Numbered from the stretch's first letter, positions 51,108 to 60,655 are shown. The stretch: DNA of 64,000 nucleotides from Cetobacterium ceti (GCF_900167275.1 NZ_FUWX01000010.1:1-64000); one strand, 5' to 3'. Notes: generated by a model from the letters alone, not told the origin. Translations and numbers: made by a program.

Positions 51108-51723
51108 TTTAATATATATTTTAAAAGGAGCACAAGTAAGTTTATTACTTTATATTGGTACAATTATTTTATCTTTACCCTTAGGGCTTTTAATGTCCTT
51201 AGGTTTAAACTCAAAATATAAATTGTTAAAAAAAATAATTGAAACATATACTTGGCTTTTTAGAGGAACACCTCTTCTTTTACAACTATTTTTCATCTAT
51301 TATGGACTTCCTATAATAGGAATTAGATTTTCTCAATTTGATTCAGCTTTAATTACTTTTGTTGCAAATTATAGTGCTTATATTTGTGAAATTTTTAGAG
51401 GAAGTTTTTTAGGAATAGATGAGGGGCAATATGCAGCTTGTAAAGTTTTAGGAATCACCTACTGGCAAAGTATGTATAGAATTATTATTCCTCAGTGTCT
51501 TAGAATAGCTTTGCCAGCTCTTTCAAATGAAGCAATTGCTCTTATAAAAGATACATCTTTAGTTTCTGTAATAGGAATGGGAGATATTCTAAGAAATTCT
51601 AAAGAGATTGTTACAAGAGATTTTTCTATTTCCCCATTTATAATAGCAGGAATTATATATTTAATTATTTCTACAATTATTATATATGTAATGAAGAAAA
51701 TTGAAAAGAAGGTGAGCATTTAA
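51097..51723 (+). CDS. Permease of histidine ABC importer
   Basis: A 208-residue inner membrane permease of the HisM/HisQ/GlnP family with about five helices. It carries the family-typical TYTWLFRGTPLLLQLFFIYYGLP (52-74) and the ATPase-contacting EAA loop near 130-150 (ACKVLGITYWQSMYRIIIPQ). A single permease gene means a homodimer. GAGGAG lies before the ATG at 51097, better than the ATG at 51079. It is coupled to both neighbours by overlaps. Confidence 0.9.
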   Translation: MENSLIYILKGAQVSLLLYIGTIILSLPLGLLMSLGLNSKYKLLKKIIETYTWLFRGTPLLLQLFFIYYGLPIIGIRFSQFDSALITFVANYSAYICEIFRGSFLGIDEGQYAACKVLGITYWQSMYRIIIPQCLRIALPALSNEAIALIKDTSLVSVIGMGDILRNSKEIVTRDFSISPFIIAGIIYLIISTIIIYVMKKIEKKVSI

Positions 51724-52352
51724 TGATAAAAATAACAAATTTGGTTAAGGAATATAATGGTAAAAAAGTTTTAGATAATATAAATTTAGAAATAAAAAAC
51801 GGAGAAATTTTATCTATAATTGGAGATTCTGGGTGTGGAAAAACTACATTTTTAAAATGTTTAATGGGACTTGAAGAAATAACATCAGGAACAATAGAAG
51901 TTGATAGAAAAGAGATTGGAATGGTTTTTCAAAGTTTTAATTTATTTCCTAATAAAACAGCTTTAGAAAATATAATGGAACCACTTATTTTAGTGGAAAA
52001 ATATTCAAAGGATGATGCTAGAAAAAAAGCTTTAGAAATTTTAAAGCAGTTTAATCTAGAAGATAAAAAAGATTTATATCCAAAATATTTATCTGGTGGT
52101 CAAAAACAAAGGGTTGCAATAGGAAGAGCTCTTACAAGAAATCCAAAATATTTAATATTAGATGAACCAACTTCAGCCCTTGATCCTAAAATGGTTAAAG
52201 CTGTATTTGAAATAATTAGAGAATTAAAAAGAAAAGGAATGACTATTATTATAGTTAGTCATGAAATAGATTTTGTAGAGAATATTTCCACAAGAATTAT
52301 TGAATTTGCAGAGGGAAAAATAAAAAAAGAAAGAACCCTCTTTGAGGTATAA
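51723..52352 (+). CDS. ATPase of histidine ABC importer
   Basis: A 209-residue ABC ATPase sharing one base with the permease stop (TAATG). It has Walker A GDSGCGKTT near residue 34-42, the Q-loop VFQSFNLFPNKTALENI near 70-86, the signature LSGGQKQR near 122-129, Walker B YLILDEPTSALD near 140-151 and the switch His in VSHE. It powers import by the family 3 binding protein system. Somewhat shorter than the usual 240 residues, with the C-terminal end reduced. Confidence 0.92.
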   Translation: MIKITNLVKEYNGKKVLDNINLEIKNGEILSIIGDSGCGKTTFLKCLMGLEEITSGTIEVDRKEIGMVFQSFNLFPNKTALENIMEPLILVEKYSKDDARKKALEILKQFNLEDKKDLYPKYLSGGQKQRVAIGRALTRNPKYLILDEPTSALDPKMVKAVFEIIRELKRKGMTIIIVSHEIDFVENISTRIIEFAEGKIKKERTLFEV

Positions 52353-52387
52353 TTATAGTAGAAAGCTTGATTCTACAGGAGGTTATT

Positions 52388-53128
52388 ATGTTAAAAACAG
52401 TTGATGTAATTAAAGATCACCGTTGCATAAGAAAATATCTTCAAGAGGATGTACCAGATTCTATAATAGAAGAGATAATCGTTTGTGCTCAATCAATGCC
52501 AAATTCATTAAATGGACAACAAACTTCTATTATAGTGGTAAAAGATTTAGAAAAAAGAAAAGTTATTTCTCAATTATCAGGAAATCAGCCGTGGATAGAA
52601 GAAGCCCCTGTATTTTTGGTTTTTATAGCAGATTTTTATAAAACTCATAAGGGATTAGTAGTGGCTGGAGAAAATCAAATAATTGAAACTAGTGGAGAGG
52701 GGCTTTTAGTTGGAGCTGTAGATGTAGGTATAGCATTAGGAGCAGCAGTTATAGCTGGAGAATCTTTAGGATTAGGAGTTGTTCCTATAGGAGGAATTCG
52801 AAATAATCCTGATGAAATAATAAAATTATTAAAACTTCCACCAAAAACATTTCCAATTGCAGGATTAGTTATAGGGTATCCACTAGATCCTTCAAGAAAA
52901 AAACCAAGATTACCTCTTAATACATATTTATATAAAGAGGAATATAATAGAAATATAATTGATAAAGAAATAGAAAAATATAATTTAATAATGGAAAGAT
53001 ATTTAAAGGAAGTTGGAAGAGAATCTGAAAAAAATTGGAGTATCTTTTTAAGTAAATTTTATAAAAAAGTTTATTTTCCTAAAGTACAAAAATCTCTAAT
53101 AAATCAAGGCTTTGAATTCAGTTCTTAA
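52388..53128 (+). CDS. NfsA-type nitroreductase
   Basis: A 246-residue FMN flavoenzyme. The FMN-phosphate region is DHRCIRKYLQEDVPDSI (about 10-26), then QSMPNSLNGQQTS near 38-50, LGLGVVPIGGIRNNP near 128-143 and AGLVIGYPLD near 160. It reduces nitro compounds or quinones with NADPH; the true substrate is unknown. CAGGAGG precedes the ATG at 52388. It follows the histidine importer by 35 bases and may be read from the same transcript. Confidence 0.85.
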   Translation: MLKTVDVIKDHRCIRKYLQEDVPDSIIEEIIVCAQSMPNSLNGQQTSIIVVKDLEKRKVISQLSGNQPWIEEAPVFLVFIADFYKTHKGLVVAGENQIIETSGEGLLVGAVDVGIALGAAVIAGESLGLGVVPIGGIRNNPDEIIKLLKLPPKTFPIAGLVIGYPLDPSRKKPRLPLNTYLYKEEYNRNIIDKEIEKYNLIMERYLKEVGRESEKNWSIFLSKFYKKVYFPKVQKSLINQGFEFSS

Positions 53129-53211
53129 ATATTAAAAAAATTAAATTTTTTAAAGGAATTTATTAAAATTCTCAGAATGATAAAAGTGAATACAGATGTT
53201 TTCCTCTTTCG

Positions 53212-53239
53212 GCCCTTCTGTTGAAGGGCTTTTGTTTTT
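53212..53239 (+). terminator. Terminator between nitroreductase and ndk
   Basis: GCCCTTC / GAAGGGC with loop TGTT is followed by TTTTGTTTTT. It lies 24 bases before the ndk start, so it could also act as an ndk attenuator. Confidence 0.75.
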
Positions 53240-53262
53240 CAAATTATTGGTAGGAGGCTATT

Positions 53263-53664
53263 ATGTTAGAAAAAACTTTGCTTATTATAAAACCTGATGG
53301 AGTTAAAAGAAAACTTATTGGTGAAATTATAAAAAGAGTTGAAAATAAAAATTTAAATATAATTGAAATGAAAATGGAAAGAGTGACTCTTGCAAAGGCT
53401 GAGGCACATTATGAAGTTCATAAAGAAAAACCTTTTTACAAGGGATTAATTGAATTTATAACCTCAGGTCCTGTGGTTTTAATGGTAGTAGAGGGAGAAA
53501 ATGCCATTGAAATTATAAGACATTTAGCTGGAGAAACATCTCCTACTAAGGCCTTACCTGGAACTATTAGAGGAGATTTTTCATTGGATATTTTGGAAAA
53601 TGTTGTTCATACTTCTGATAGTAAAGAAAATGCCGATAAAGAAATTAAAAATTTCTTTAAATAA
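53263..53664 (+). CDS. ndk: Nucleoside diphosphate kinase
   Basis: A 133-residue enzyme that passes the gamma phosphate from ATP to other NDPs through a phosphohistidine. It has TLLIIKPDGVKRKLIGEI at the start, RHLAGETSPTKALPGTIRGDF near 86-106 and the active His in NVVHTSDS near 115. Standard length. TAGGAGG precedes the ATG. No promoter better than background was seen between it and the terminator, so it may rely on read-through. Confidence 0.95.
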   Translation: MLEKTLLIIKPDGVKRKLIGEIIKRVENKNLNIIEMKMERVTLAKAEAHYEVHKEKPFYKGLIEFITSGPVVLMVVEGENAIEIIRHLAGETSPTKALPGTIRGDFSLDILENVVHTSDSKENADKEIKNFFK

Positions 53665-53692
53665 ATATTGATTTATCAATTGGGAGGAAATA

Positions 53693-54808
53693 ATGGACGC
53701 AAAAAAAGCAGTAGAAGAACTATTAAAATCCGCTGATGTAACAATTAACGGAGAGAAACCTTGGGATATTAAGGTGAATAATGAAGATTTTTATAGTCGT
53801 GTACTTACAGATGGATCATTAGGTCTTGGGGAATCTTATATGGACAAATGGTGGGACTGCAAAAATCTTGATCAATTTATTTTCAAAATTTTAAGAGCTG
53901 ATTTAGAAACTAAATATAACTCTCAAATTGTTATGACGGCAGCAAAGGAAAAACTTAAACATTTTTTTAATCCACAAAATATAGCTAATTGTAAAAAAGA
54001 TATTCATCATCATTATGATATAGGAAATAATCTTTTTGAGCATATGTTAGATAAAAGAATGGTTTATACTTGTGGATATTGGAAAGATACAGAAAATTTA
54101 GATGTGGCTCAAGAGCAAAAATTAGATTTAGTTTGTAAAAAAATAGGATTAAAACCTGGAATGACTTTACTTGATGTTGGATGTGGTTGGGGTTCATTTA
54201 TGAAATATGCCGCAGAAAAATATGGAGCAATTTGTACAGGAGTTACTCTATCTGAGGAACAGATTAAACTTGGAGAAAAAAGATGTGAAGGGTTACCAGT
54301 AACATTTTTATATAAAGACTATAGAGAAATGGAAGGACAACAATTTGATAGAATTATATCTTTAGGAATGTTTGAACATGTTGGTCCTCAAAACTATAAA
54401 ACTTATATGAAAAAAATGAATGAGTTATTAAAAGATGATGGTATTTTCCTTTTACATACAATAGGTGGATTACAAACTACAAATGATAGTGATAAATGGA
54501 TAAGAAAATATATATTCCCTCATGGAACAATTCCTTCAATTAAAGGAATTGGAGAAGCTATGGAAGGAAACTTCTATATGGAAGATTGGCATGATTTTGG
54601 CCCATACTACGATAAGACATTAATGGCGTGGTATGATAATTTTGAAGCGACATGGGATTTAGTAAAAGATAAATATGATGAAAGATTTAAAAGAATGTGG
54701 GAGTATTATCTATTAGCATGTGCTGGAGCCTTCAGAGCAAGGGACTTAGCATTATGGCAAATAGTAATGACTAAGAAAAGAGAAATAAAGCCAGAATGTA
54801 GAATTTAA
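53693..54808 (+). CDS. cfa: Cyclopropane-fatty-acyl-phospholipid synthase
   Basis: A 371-residue SAM-dependent enzyme that adds a methylene across double bonds of membrane lipid chains. It has an N-terminal lipid-binding region (1-100, LGESYMDKWWDCKNLDQFIFK), then the SAM motif LLDVGCGWGSFMKYAAEKYG near 157-176 and ISLGMFEHVG near 222, typical of CfaB-type enzymes. It reinforces the membrane in stationary or acid stress. TGGGAGG precedes the ATG, 28 bases after the ndk stop, so the two may be co-transcribed. A terminator follows. Confidence 0.92.
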   Translation: MDAKKAVEELLKSADVTINGEKPWDIKVNNEDFYSRVLTDGSLGLGESYMDKWWDCKNLDQFIFKILRADLETKYNSQIVMTAAKEKLKHFFNPQNIANCKKDIHHHYDIGNNLFEHMLDKRMVYTCGYWKDTENLDVAQEQKLDLVCKKIGLKPGMTLLDVGCGWGSFMKYAAEKYGAICTGVTLSEEQIKLGEKRCEGLPVTFLYKDYREMEGQQFDRIISLGMFEHVGPQNYKTYMKKMNELLKDDGIFLLHTIGGLQTTNDSDKWIRKYIFPHGTIPSIKGIGEAMEGNFYMEDWHDFGPYYDKTLMAWYDNFEATWDLVKDKYDERFKRMWEYYLLACAGAFRARDLALWQIVMTKKREIKPECRI

Positions 54809-54841
54809 TAGAAGGGAGATTAAATCTCCCTTCTATTTTTC
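54807..54841 (+). terminator. Terminator after cfa
   Basis: AATAGAAGGGAGAT / ATCTCCCTTCTATT form a 14-bp stem with loop TAA, followed by a T run. Confidence 0.9.
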
Positions 54842-54850
54842 TTAGTCTAA

Positions 54851-54990
54851 GTGCTATAATGTGATTATGTAATATATATACTCTTGAAAAATAGAATATG
54901 TAATGAATTCAAGCATATAAAAATAAAAGTTAAATTTATGGAACATAGAAAAAGAAAAAAATAAGAGATTCAATGAATCTCTTATTTTCT
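54851..54990 (+). ncRNA. Candidate small RNA or tiny ORF transcript
   Basis: The extended -10 TGCTATAAT (54852-54860) is followed by about 95 bases and then the terminator-like hairpin AAAATAAGAGATT / AATCTCTTATTTT (54958-54988). A 26-codon reading frame (TTG near 54884 to TAA just before the hairpin) encodes a Lys-rich peptide but lacks a ribosome site. Either a free-standing small RNA or a decayed gene. The hairpin could also end lacZ read-through from the minus strand. No known RNA family recognised. Confidence 0.35.
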
Positions 54991-55106
54991 ATTTAAAACT
55001 ATTTCACAAATACTTTGCTTATATTTACATACATTATTAATTTTAAAACGTTTAAAATCAATTTTAAAGCGTAAAAATAAAGTCCTATGAATTTAATTAT
55101 AGACTA
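54991..55106. other. Intergenic region with imperfect palindrome
   Basis: CGTTTAAAAT-CA-ATTTTAAAGCG (55049-55071) is an imperfect inverted repeat beyond the 3' end of lacZ. No T tract follows on either strand, so it may be a protein site or an RNA-stabilising hairpin. The rest is featureless A/T. Confidence 0.35.
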
Positions 55107-58055
55107 TTAGTTGTTCAGGGATATTTTAAATGTAAAAGAGATAGCTTGATCACTTTTTATTAAGTATTCTTCTAAAGTTTTAGCTCCCCAAGAATTATCT
55201 CCTCCTACACCCATTTGAACCTTATTTATATTTAAATAAGTACTATATACCCTTGGAAGTTCATATTTGTGTCTGGCGTTTTCAAGTTCATGAACGCTAT
55301 AACCTAAGGCACTAAATTCAAAAGTATCACAACCACTAATTTTTAATCCAAAATTATTATTTTCTTCAATGGAAACCCATCTAGTATTTGTATAATTTCC
55401 ACATTCTTGAGGAATCACATAATCACTATAATTTTCATCTATAGTTTTTTTATAAATACCTAATTTAGCTCCAGAAAGTCTGTCACTATAATTTTCATCC
55501 TTTCCATAACCATACCATGTAATATTTTTAAATTTCTTTTTCAGATTTAAAGTAACCCCAAAGGCTGGTAAATCTTGAAGATTACTAAATCCTGGATAAT
55601 CTAATGTAACTTCTAATTGTCCTAATGAATTAACCTTGTAAGTTAAATAACAATAGCTTTCCTCTCCTGCATAGAGTTTATACTTATATTTAATAATGGC
55701 TTCTCCATTTATTTCTTCTAAAGAAACATCTTCACAAGAGCTGTACATAGAAGCAATTTTCCATTGATAATGCCTTTGAGCCATTTTATTTCCTCTATCA
55801 TTATCTGTAGGAGCTCTCCAAAAGTTTGCCATAAGTGGCTTTTCTAAAAATTCAACATCTTTATATTTTAAAGAAACTAAAGCACCATAAGATTTAGAAA
55901 ATAAAAATTCAAAAGTTTTTCCATGAACTCCTATATTATAATCTCCATTTACAATTGTAATAGAATCCTTATTTATATTTTTTAAAGTTTCTCCTATTTT
56001 ATAAGTATATTGACCGAAGGTTATTTCTTCTCCTAAATTTCCCCAAAAATTATCTTCTTTAAGATGAAGAGAAACTTCTACTGTATATTCTCCTGAAGAA
56101 TAAAGCTCTGGAAGATTTAATTTAAATTCTTTCTCCATTTCTGGATCTAAATCCCAAATAGTTCTATCTGAAAAAATTGGATTTCCATTTTTTAATAATC
56201 TATATTTTACTAAAAATTCTTTTAAATTAGTAAATAAACTTTTATTTTTTATTAAAACAGATTTTTCCTTAGGATAAATTTTAAAATCTGAAAATAAATA
56301 TTTAACCTCTTGTACCTTAGGAGATGGAACTCTATTTCCATAGACTAAACCATTTACACAGAAGTTATAATCTGTTGGTTTATCATCAAAATCTCCACCA
56401 TAGGCTAAATAATCCTCTCCAAAAATATTTTTTTTCATAATACTTTGATCTATATAATCCCAGATAAACCCACCTTGATAAAGTTCATATTTTTCTTCTA
56501 AAGCTGTATATTTATGTAATCCACCGTTAGAATTTCCCATTGCATGAGAATATTCACATAGTAAGAATGGTTTTTGTGGGTTATCATTTAAATATTCTTC
56601 AATTTCTTTTACAGTTGCATACATCCTACTTTTCATATCTGAAGAATTACTTTCTCTTTTATCCCAAAATATTCCCTCATAATGAACTAATCTACTACTA
56701 TCAACAGATTTAAAATAATTGTATAAATTATCAATATTTTTTCCACCATAAGATTCATTTCCTAAGGACCATATTAAAATTGATGGATGATTCTTATCTC
56801 TTTCAAACATAGAAGATGCTCTATCTAAAAGATTACTTTCCCAAACAGGATTATCATCTGGAATAGCTTTTTCTCCACTAATTTTATTTGGAAATTGCCA
56901 TGTTCCATGAGATTCAAGGTTAACTTCATCCATTACGTAAATTCCATATTTATCACACAGTTCATACCATCTACTATCATTGGGATAATGGGAAGTTCTT
57001 ACACTGTTGAAATTATTTTTCTTTAAAAATTTAATATCCCAAAGCATGTCTTCTAAGGTAATTGATCTTCCTCTATAGCAGTTAAATTCATGACGATTTA
57101 CACCTTTAAAAACAACTCTTTTCCCATTTAATTTCATAATATTATTTTCCATATAAAATTTTCTAAAACCAAATTTTTGATAAGTTTTTTCAATAACTAT
57201 TTCTTCTGTAGGATCATATATCGTTGTTTCTACAGTATATAAATAAGGTGTTTCACTGCTCCATAAATTTATATTTTTCATATATATTTTTATTTCAATT
57301 TCATCATTATTAGAAATAGGCACAATAATTTCTTCTACTAATTGCTTTTTCATATCTAAAACTTTCATAGTAATATTAGCTGAATGTTTTTTAACATATT
57401 GTATTTTTAATTTATTTTTTAAAATTCCATTTGTAAATGTTTCATCAATTTCAGAAGTTAAAAAACTATCAAAAATATGAATATCTGGAATTGTATATAA
57501 ATAAACATCTCTAAAAATACCAGAAAATCTCCAAAAATCTTGGTCTTCTAGCCAACTTCCAGAACACCATTTATATACAATAACCTTTAAAGTATTTTTT
57601 TCATTTATTAAATATGGTGATAATTCAAATTCACTAGGAGTAAAAGAATCTTCACTATATCCTACAAAATTATCATTACAATATAATTCAAAAGCTGATT
57701 CTACCCCTTGAAAAGATATAAAAACAGGACTATTTTTCCAATCTTCTAAAATTTCGAATTCCCTTTGATAAATTCCATAAGTATTAATTCTTTCTGGCAC
57801 TTCTCCTGGTTTTAAATTTTCTCTTCCATCCCAAGGATACATAGTATTAACATATTGAGGAGTTCCAAATCCTTGAAGCTCTATATGTCCAGGAACTTCA
57901 ATTTTACTCCAAACTTTTGAACCATTATAGGAGAAATCCCAAATTCCATTTAAGGAAAGTTTAAAAATTTTATTTTCTGCAAAATATTTATGATCTGAAT
58001 GGGGTTCTAATCTATTAACTTTGTAAATTTCAGGTGTATTTAGATATTTTTTCAC
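55107..58055 (-). CDS. lacZ: Beta-galactosidase (GH2)
   Basis: A 982-residue LacZ-type enzyme, slightly shorter than E. coli's 1023. It has a jelly-roll sugar-binding domain (about 35-210), immunoglobulin-like domains, a TIM barrel (about 320-610) with acid/base Glu in WSLGNESYGG near 428 and nucleophile Glu in LLCEYSHAMGNSNG near 504, and the C-terminal beta-sandwich domain 5 (about 710-980). No signal peptide, so cytoplasmic hydrolysis of lactose-like galactosides. It starts at a GTG with AAAGGAGAG 7 bases before it, inside the flavoprotein gene (26-base overlap). Last gene of the minus-strand arm of the glycan locus. Confidence 0.93.
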   Translation of the reverse strand: MKKYLNTPEIYKVNRLEPHSDHKYFAENKIFKLSLNGIWDFSYNGSKVWSKIEVPGHIELQGFGTPQYVNTMYPWDGRENLKPGEVPERINTYGIYQREFEILEDWKNSPVFISFQGVESAFELYCNDNFVGYSEDSFTPSEFELSPYLINEKNTLKVIVYKWCSGSWLEDQDFWRFSGIFRDVYLYTIPDIHIFDSFLTSEIDETFTNGILKNKLKIQYVKKHSANITMKVLDMKKQLVEEIIVPISNNDEIEIKIYMKNINLWSSETPYLYTVETTIYDPTEEIVIEKTYQKFGFRKFYMENNIMKLNGKRVVFKGVNRHEFNCYRGRSITLEDMLWDIKFLKKNNFNSVRTSHYPNDSRWYELCDKYGIYVMDEVNLESHGTWQFPNKISGEKAIPDDNPVWESNLLDRASSMFERDKNHPSILIWSLGNESYGGKNIDNLYNYFKSVDSSRLVHYEGIFWDKRESNSSDMKSRMYATVKEIEEYLNDNPQKPFLLCEYSHAMGNSNGGLHKYTALEEKYELYQGGFIWDYIDQSIMKKNIFGEDYLAYGGDFDDKPTDYNFCVNGLVYGNRVPSPKVQEVKYLFSDFKIYPKEKSVLIKNKSLFTNLKEFLVKYRLLKNGNPIFSDRTIWDLDPEMEKEFKLNLPELYSSGEYTVEVSLHLKEDNFWGNLGEEITFGQYTYKIGETLKNINKDSITIVNGDYNIGVHGKTFEFLFSKSYGALVSLKYKDVEFLEKPLMANFWRAPTDNDRGNKMAQRHYQWKIASMYSSCEDVSLEEINGEAIIKYKYKLYAGEESYCYLTYKVNSLGQLEVTLDYPGFSNLQDLPAFGVTLNLKKKFKNITWYGYGKDENYSDRLSGAKLGIYKKTIDENYSDYVIPQECGNYTNTRWVSIEENNNFGLKISGCDTFEFSALGYSVHELENARHKYELPRVYSTYLNINKVQMGVGGDNSWGAKTLEEYLIKSDQAISFTFKISLNN

Positions 58056-59586
58056 TTGAACTCTCCTTTAAAGTGTAGGGATAATCACTTCTATAGTGGG
58101 CTCCTCTACTTTCTTTTCTTTTTTTCATTGCTTGTAATAGAATTTTTGCCATTTTTAAAGAATAAATTACATCAAATCCTTGTTCTAAAATATTTTCTTT
58201 TAAAGAATAATTATTTTCTAATTCTTGAAGTTTTTTTAATCCTAAATTTAAAGAATCTTCATTTCTTATAATTAAACCATGTTCATTTAATATATTTCCG
58301 ATTTCTAATAAAACTTTTTTACTTGTATATAAATTATTGCTTTCTTTTTTTAATAAACTATTTATCCAAGTATTAATTTCCTTTTTATAAATAAAATCAG
58401 ATATTTCCATTTTTTGATTTAAATAGTTATCTATATCTATAACTGCTCTTCTTCCAAAAACTAAAGCTCCTCCTACAGAATTTCCACCTAAACGATTGGC
58501 TCCTTCAATTCCTGAAGCAACCTCTCCTATTCCATAAAGGCCATCAACTTCACTTTTTCCATTTATATTTATTTTTATTCCACCATTGGAACTATGAGCA
58601 AATGGTGCAATTTCAATTTCATCTTTACACATATTGATATTTTGAGACTCTTTAAGCCATGATAAATATACCTTATAAAATTCTCCTTCATCTTTGTATA
58701 AATCCTCATGAAATTTTAAATAAATTCCTTTTCCCATTTGTAAATCTATTTTATGACTGGGAAAATCAAAACTAAAAGGAGCATATGAACTTCGCTCTAT
58801 CCATAATTTTTTATTTTTATCACATGGTTCTAAAGCATATTTAAAAGTATGCTCTCCAAATAAAACATTATATTTTGGCTTTATAAATCCAGGAATAAAT
58901 TGTATAAATTCCATATTAACTAGAGATGCTCCTGCATCCAATGCTAAACTGTGACCAATCCCCATTATATCCTTAGGATATAATGTATTTTTGTAAAGTC
59001 CACCAATTCCTCCTGTGGCTAAAATAATTACAGAAGTTTTGACTAAAATAAATTCTTTATTACATTTAATAATTGCTCCAATAACTTTATTGTTATTTAC
59101 TAATATTTTTATTATTTCAGTTTTTTCTAAAATTTCTAAATTTTTATATTTTTTTAATATTTCCCTTGCATTTTTTTTGCTATTCTCCCAATCTTTTATT
59201 AAATATATATTTCTAGGATATTTCGCAAAACAAGCTGGTCTTCTATCTTTTCTAAGCCAAGGAGCAAACCCAATTTCATTTAGAAGACTAATTGCTTCTT
59301 TAGATTCTTTTATATAAGTTTCAACCATTTCAGGATTATCCATTTTATTTCCAATTTTAGAAATATCCTCTTTAAATAAAACTTCATCTTTTTCATCGTC
59401 GTCTGTAGTTTGAATACCTAAAGTTCCTTTTAATGGGAAAAAACTAGCTCCTCCACCTAAAGTGCCCTTGGTGATAAGTAAAATTTCTCTTTTTTTATCT
59501 CCTAATTTTTTACTAGTTAGAAGACCGCCTATTCCACTTCCTACAACTAATACTTCTTTTACTATAGTTTTTGATATATTTATCAT
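58030..59586 (-). CDS. NadB-like FAD-dependent oxidoreductase
   Basis: A 518-residue flavoprotein of the L-aspartate oxidase / fumarate reductase family. It begins VKEVLVVGSGIGGLLTSKKL (FAD dinucleotide fold, 9-28), has the covalent-family GGGASFFPLKGTLG near 44 (no histidinyl-FAD His evident), VIILATGGIGGLYKNT near 184, the catalytic region HSSNGGIKININGKS near 330 and LYGIGEVASGIEGANRLGGNS near 350. As NadB it would make iminoaspartate for NAD; but no nadA or nadC is nearby, and it sits between a sugar kinase and beta-galactosidase with coupled overlaps. A specialised oxidation in the glycan pathway is possible, which is inference. Confidence 0.75.
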   Translation of the reverse strand: MINISKTIVKEVLVVGSGIGGLLTSKKLGDKKREILLITKGTLGGGASFFPLKGTLGIQTTDDDEKDEVLFKEDISKIGNKMDNPEMVETYIKESKEAISLLNEIGFAPWLRKDRRPACFAKYPRNIYLIKDWENSKKNAREILKKYKNLEILEKTEIIKILVNNNKVIGAIIKCNKEFILVKTSVIILATGGIGGLYKNTLYPKDIMGIGHSLALDAGASLVNMEFIQFIPGFIKPKYNVLFGEHTFKYALEPCDKNKKLWIERSSYAPFSFDFPSHKIDLQMGKGIYLKFHEDLYKDEGEFYKVYLSWLKESQNINMCKDEIEIAPFAHSSNGGIKININGKSEVDGLYGIGEVASGIEGANRLGGNSVGGALVFGRRAVIDIDNYLNQKMEISDFIYKKEINTWINSLLKKESNNLYTSKKVLLEIGNILNEHGLIIRNEDSLNLGLKKLQELENNYSLKENILEQGFDVIYSLKMAKILLQAMKKRKESRGAHYRSDYPYTLKESSSEKISKYT

Positions 59587-60491
59587 TAAATAAGACCCTC
59601 TTTTTTTAATAATAAATATGCTGCTCCTAAAATTCCTGCATCATTTCCTGTTTTTGCAACTTTTAATTCTAATCCTTTTTTATAATTTTCCCCTATTTTA
59701 TTTTCTAAATGTTTCTTTAAAGAGTTTAATAAGAAATCTCCTTGAGCTGATACACCTCCTCCTATTAAAATTAATTTTGGATTAAAAATATTTATTATAA
59801 TACTCAAACCTTGAGCAATATAATCACACCACTTTTCATATATATCCACATAAATTTTTTCGTTATTATGAATTTTTTCAAAGATTATTTTTCCATTTAA
59901 ACTTTCTCCTGTTGTTTCATTTACTAACCTAACTAATGAACTAGTCGAACCATAGGCTTCATAACATCCCTTTTTTCCACAACCACATTTTCTTCCATTA
60001 CTTTCAATTTGAATATGACCAAATTCTCCAGCCACTCCATTTGAACCTGTATAAACTTCTCCATTTAAAACAATAGCTCCACCTATTCCAGTTCCAATTG
60101 TTAAACATATAAAATCTTTTTCTCCCTTGGCTCCTCCCATCCAAAATTCACCAAGAGCGGCACAATTAACATCATTCTCCATAATTACTGGTAATTTATA
60201 TTTTTCTTTTAATACACTAACTAATTCTTTATTTATTAAGTGTTTAACTATATCTGTTCCGCCAATTATTTTTCCCTCTTTACTGTCAACTTGACCTGTT
60301 GAAGATATTCCTATTCCAACTATATCCTTATCTAAATATTTTTCTATAATTTCAGACAGTTTATCTAATAAATTTTCAATAGTATTTTCTTTCCCAGTGG
60401 ATACAATTCCTTTTTGAAGAATTATTCCAGTTTGATCAATTAATCCAAATTTAATATCTGTTCCACCAATATCAATTGCAATTATTTTCAT
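59586..60491 (-). CDS. ROK-family sugar kinase
   Basis: A 301-residue ROK kinase. It has the ATP motif AIDIGGTDIKFGL (4-16), the acidic base in MENDVNCAALGEF near 105, GTGIGGAIVLNG near 130, and the ROK zinc motif GHIQIESNGRKCGCGKKGCYE near 155-175 (His plus Cys trio). It phosphorylates glucose, N-acetylmannosamine or another amino sugar. The neighbour nanA across the promoter makes N-acetylmannosamine kinase (NanK) attractive, but glucokinase cannot be excluded. First gene of the minus-strand arm. AAGGGGTGG is 7 bases before the ATG and a TTGACA-type promoter lies upstream. Confidence 0.85.
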   Translation of the reverse strand: MKIIAIDIGGTDIKFGLIDQTGIILQKGIVSTGKENTIENLLDKLSEIIEKYLDKDIVGIGISSTGQVDSKEGKIIGGTDIVKHLINKELVSVLKEKYKLPVIMENDVNCAALGEFWMGGAKGEKDFICLTIGTGIGGAIVLNGEVYTGSNGVAGEFGHIQIESNGRKCGCGKKGCYEAYGSTSSLVRLVNETTGESLNGKIIFEKIHNNEKIYVDIYEKWCDYIAQGLSIIINIFNPKLILIGGGVSAQGDFLLNSLKKHLENKIGENYKKGLELKVAKTGNDAGILGAAYLLLKKEGLI

Positions 60492-60523
60492 CAGTATTCC
60501 ACCCCTTATAAACTTTTTAGTAT

Positions 60524-60552
60524 ATCTTATTAGTAGTTTTTTATCTTGTCAA
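60524..60552 (-). promoter_or_regulatory. Promoter of ROK kinase/flavoprotein/lacZ operon
   Basis: On the minus strand, TTGACA (60552-60547) and TAAGAT (60529-60524) are 17 bases apart, about 35 bases before the ROK kinase start. Confidence 0.8.
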
Positions 60553-60655
60553 TTTTTAATTTAAAAAACCTGTTGAAATAGTCTGAAATAATCATTTTCG
60601 GAACGTAAAGTCATTTTTTAAAATTGATTTTTTATAAAAAATTTATAAAAAATGT

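Noticed and set aside
52423-52641. Second frame inside the nitroreductase gene
   Set aside because: The nitroreductase frame carries the FMN motifs; this one is a shifted shadow with no start signal.
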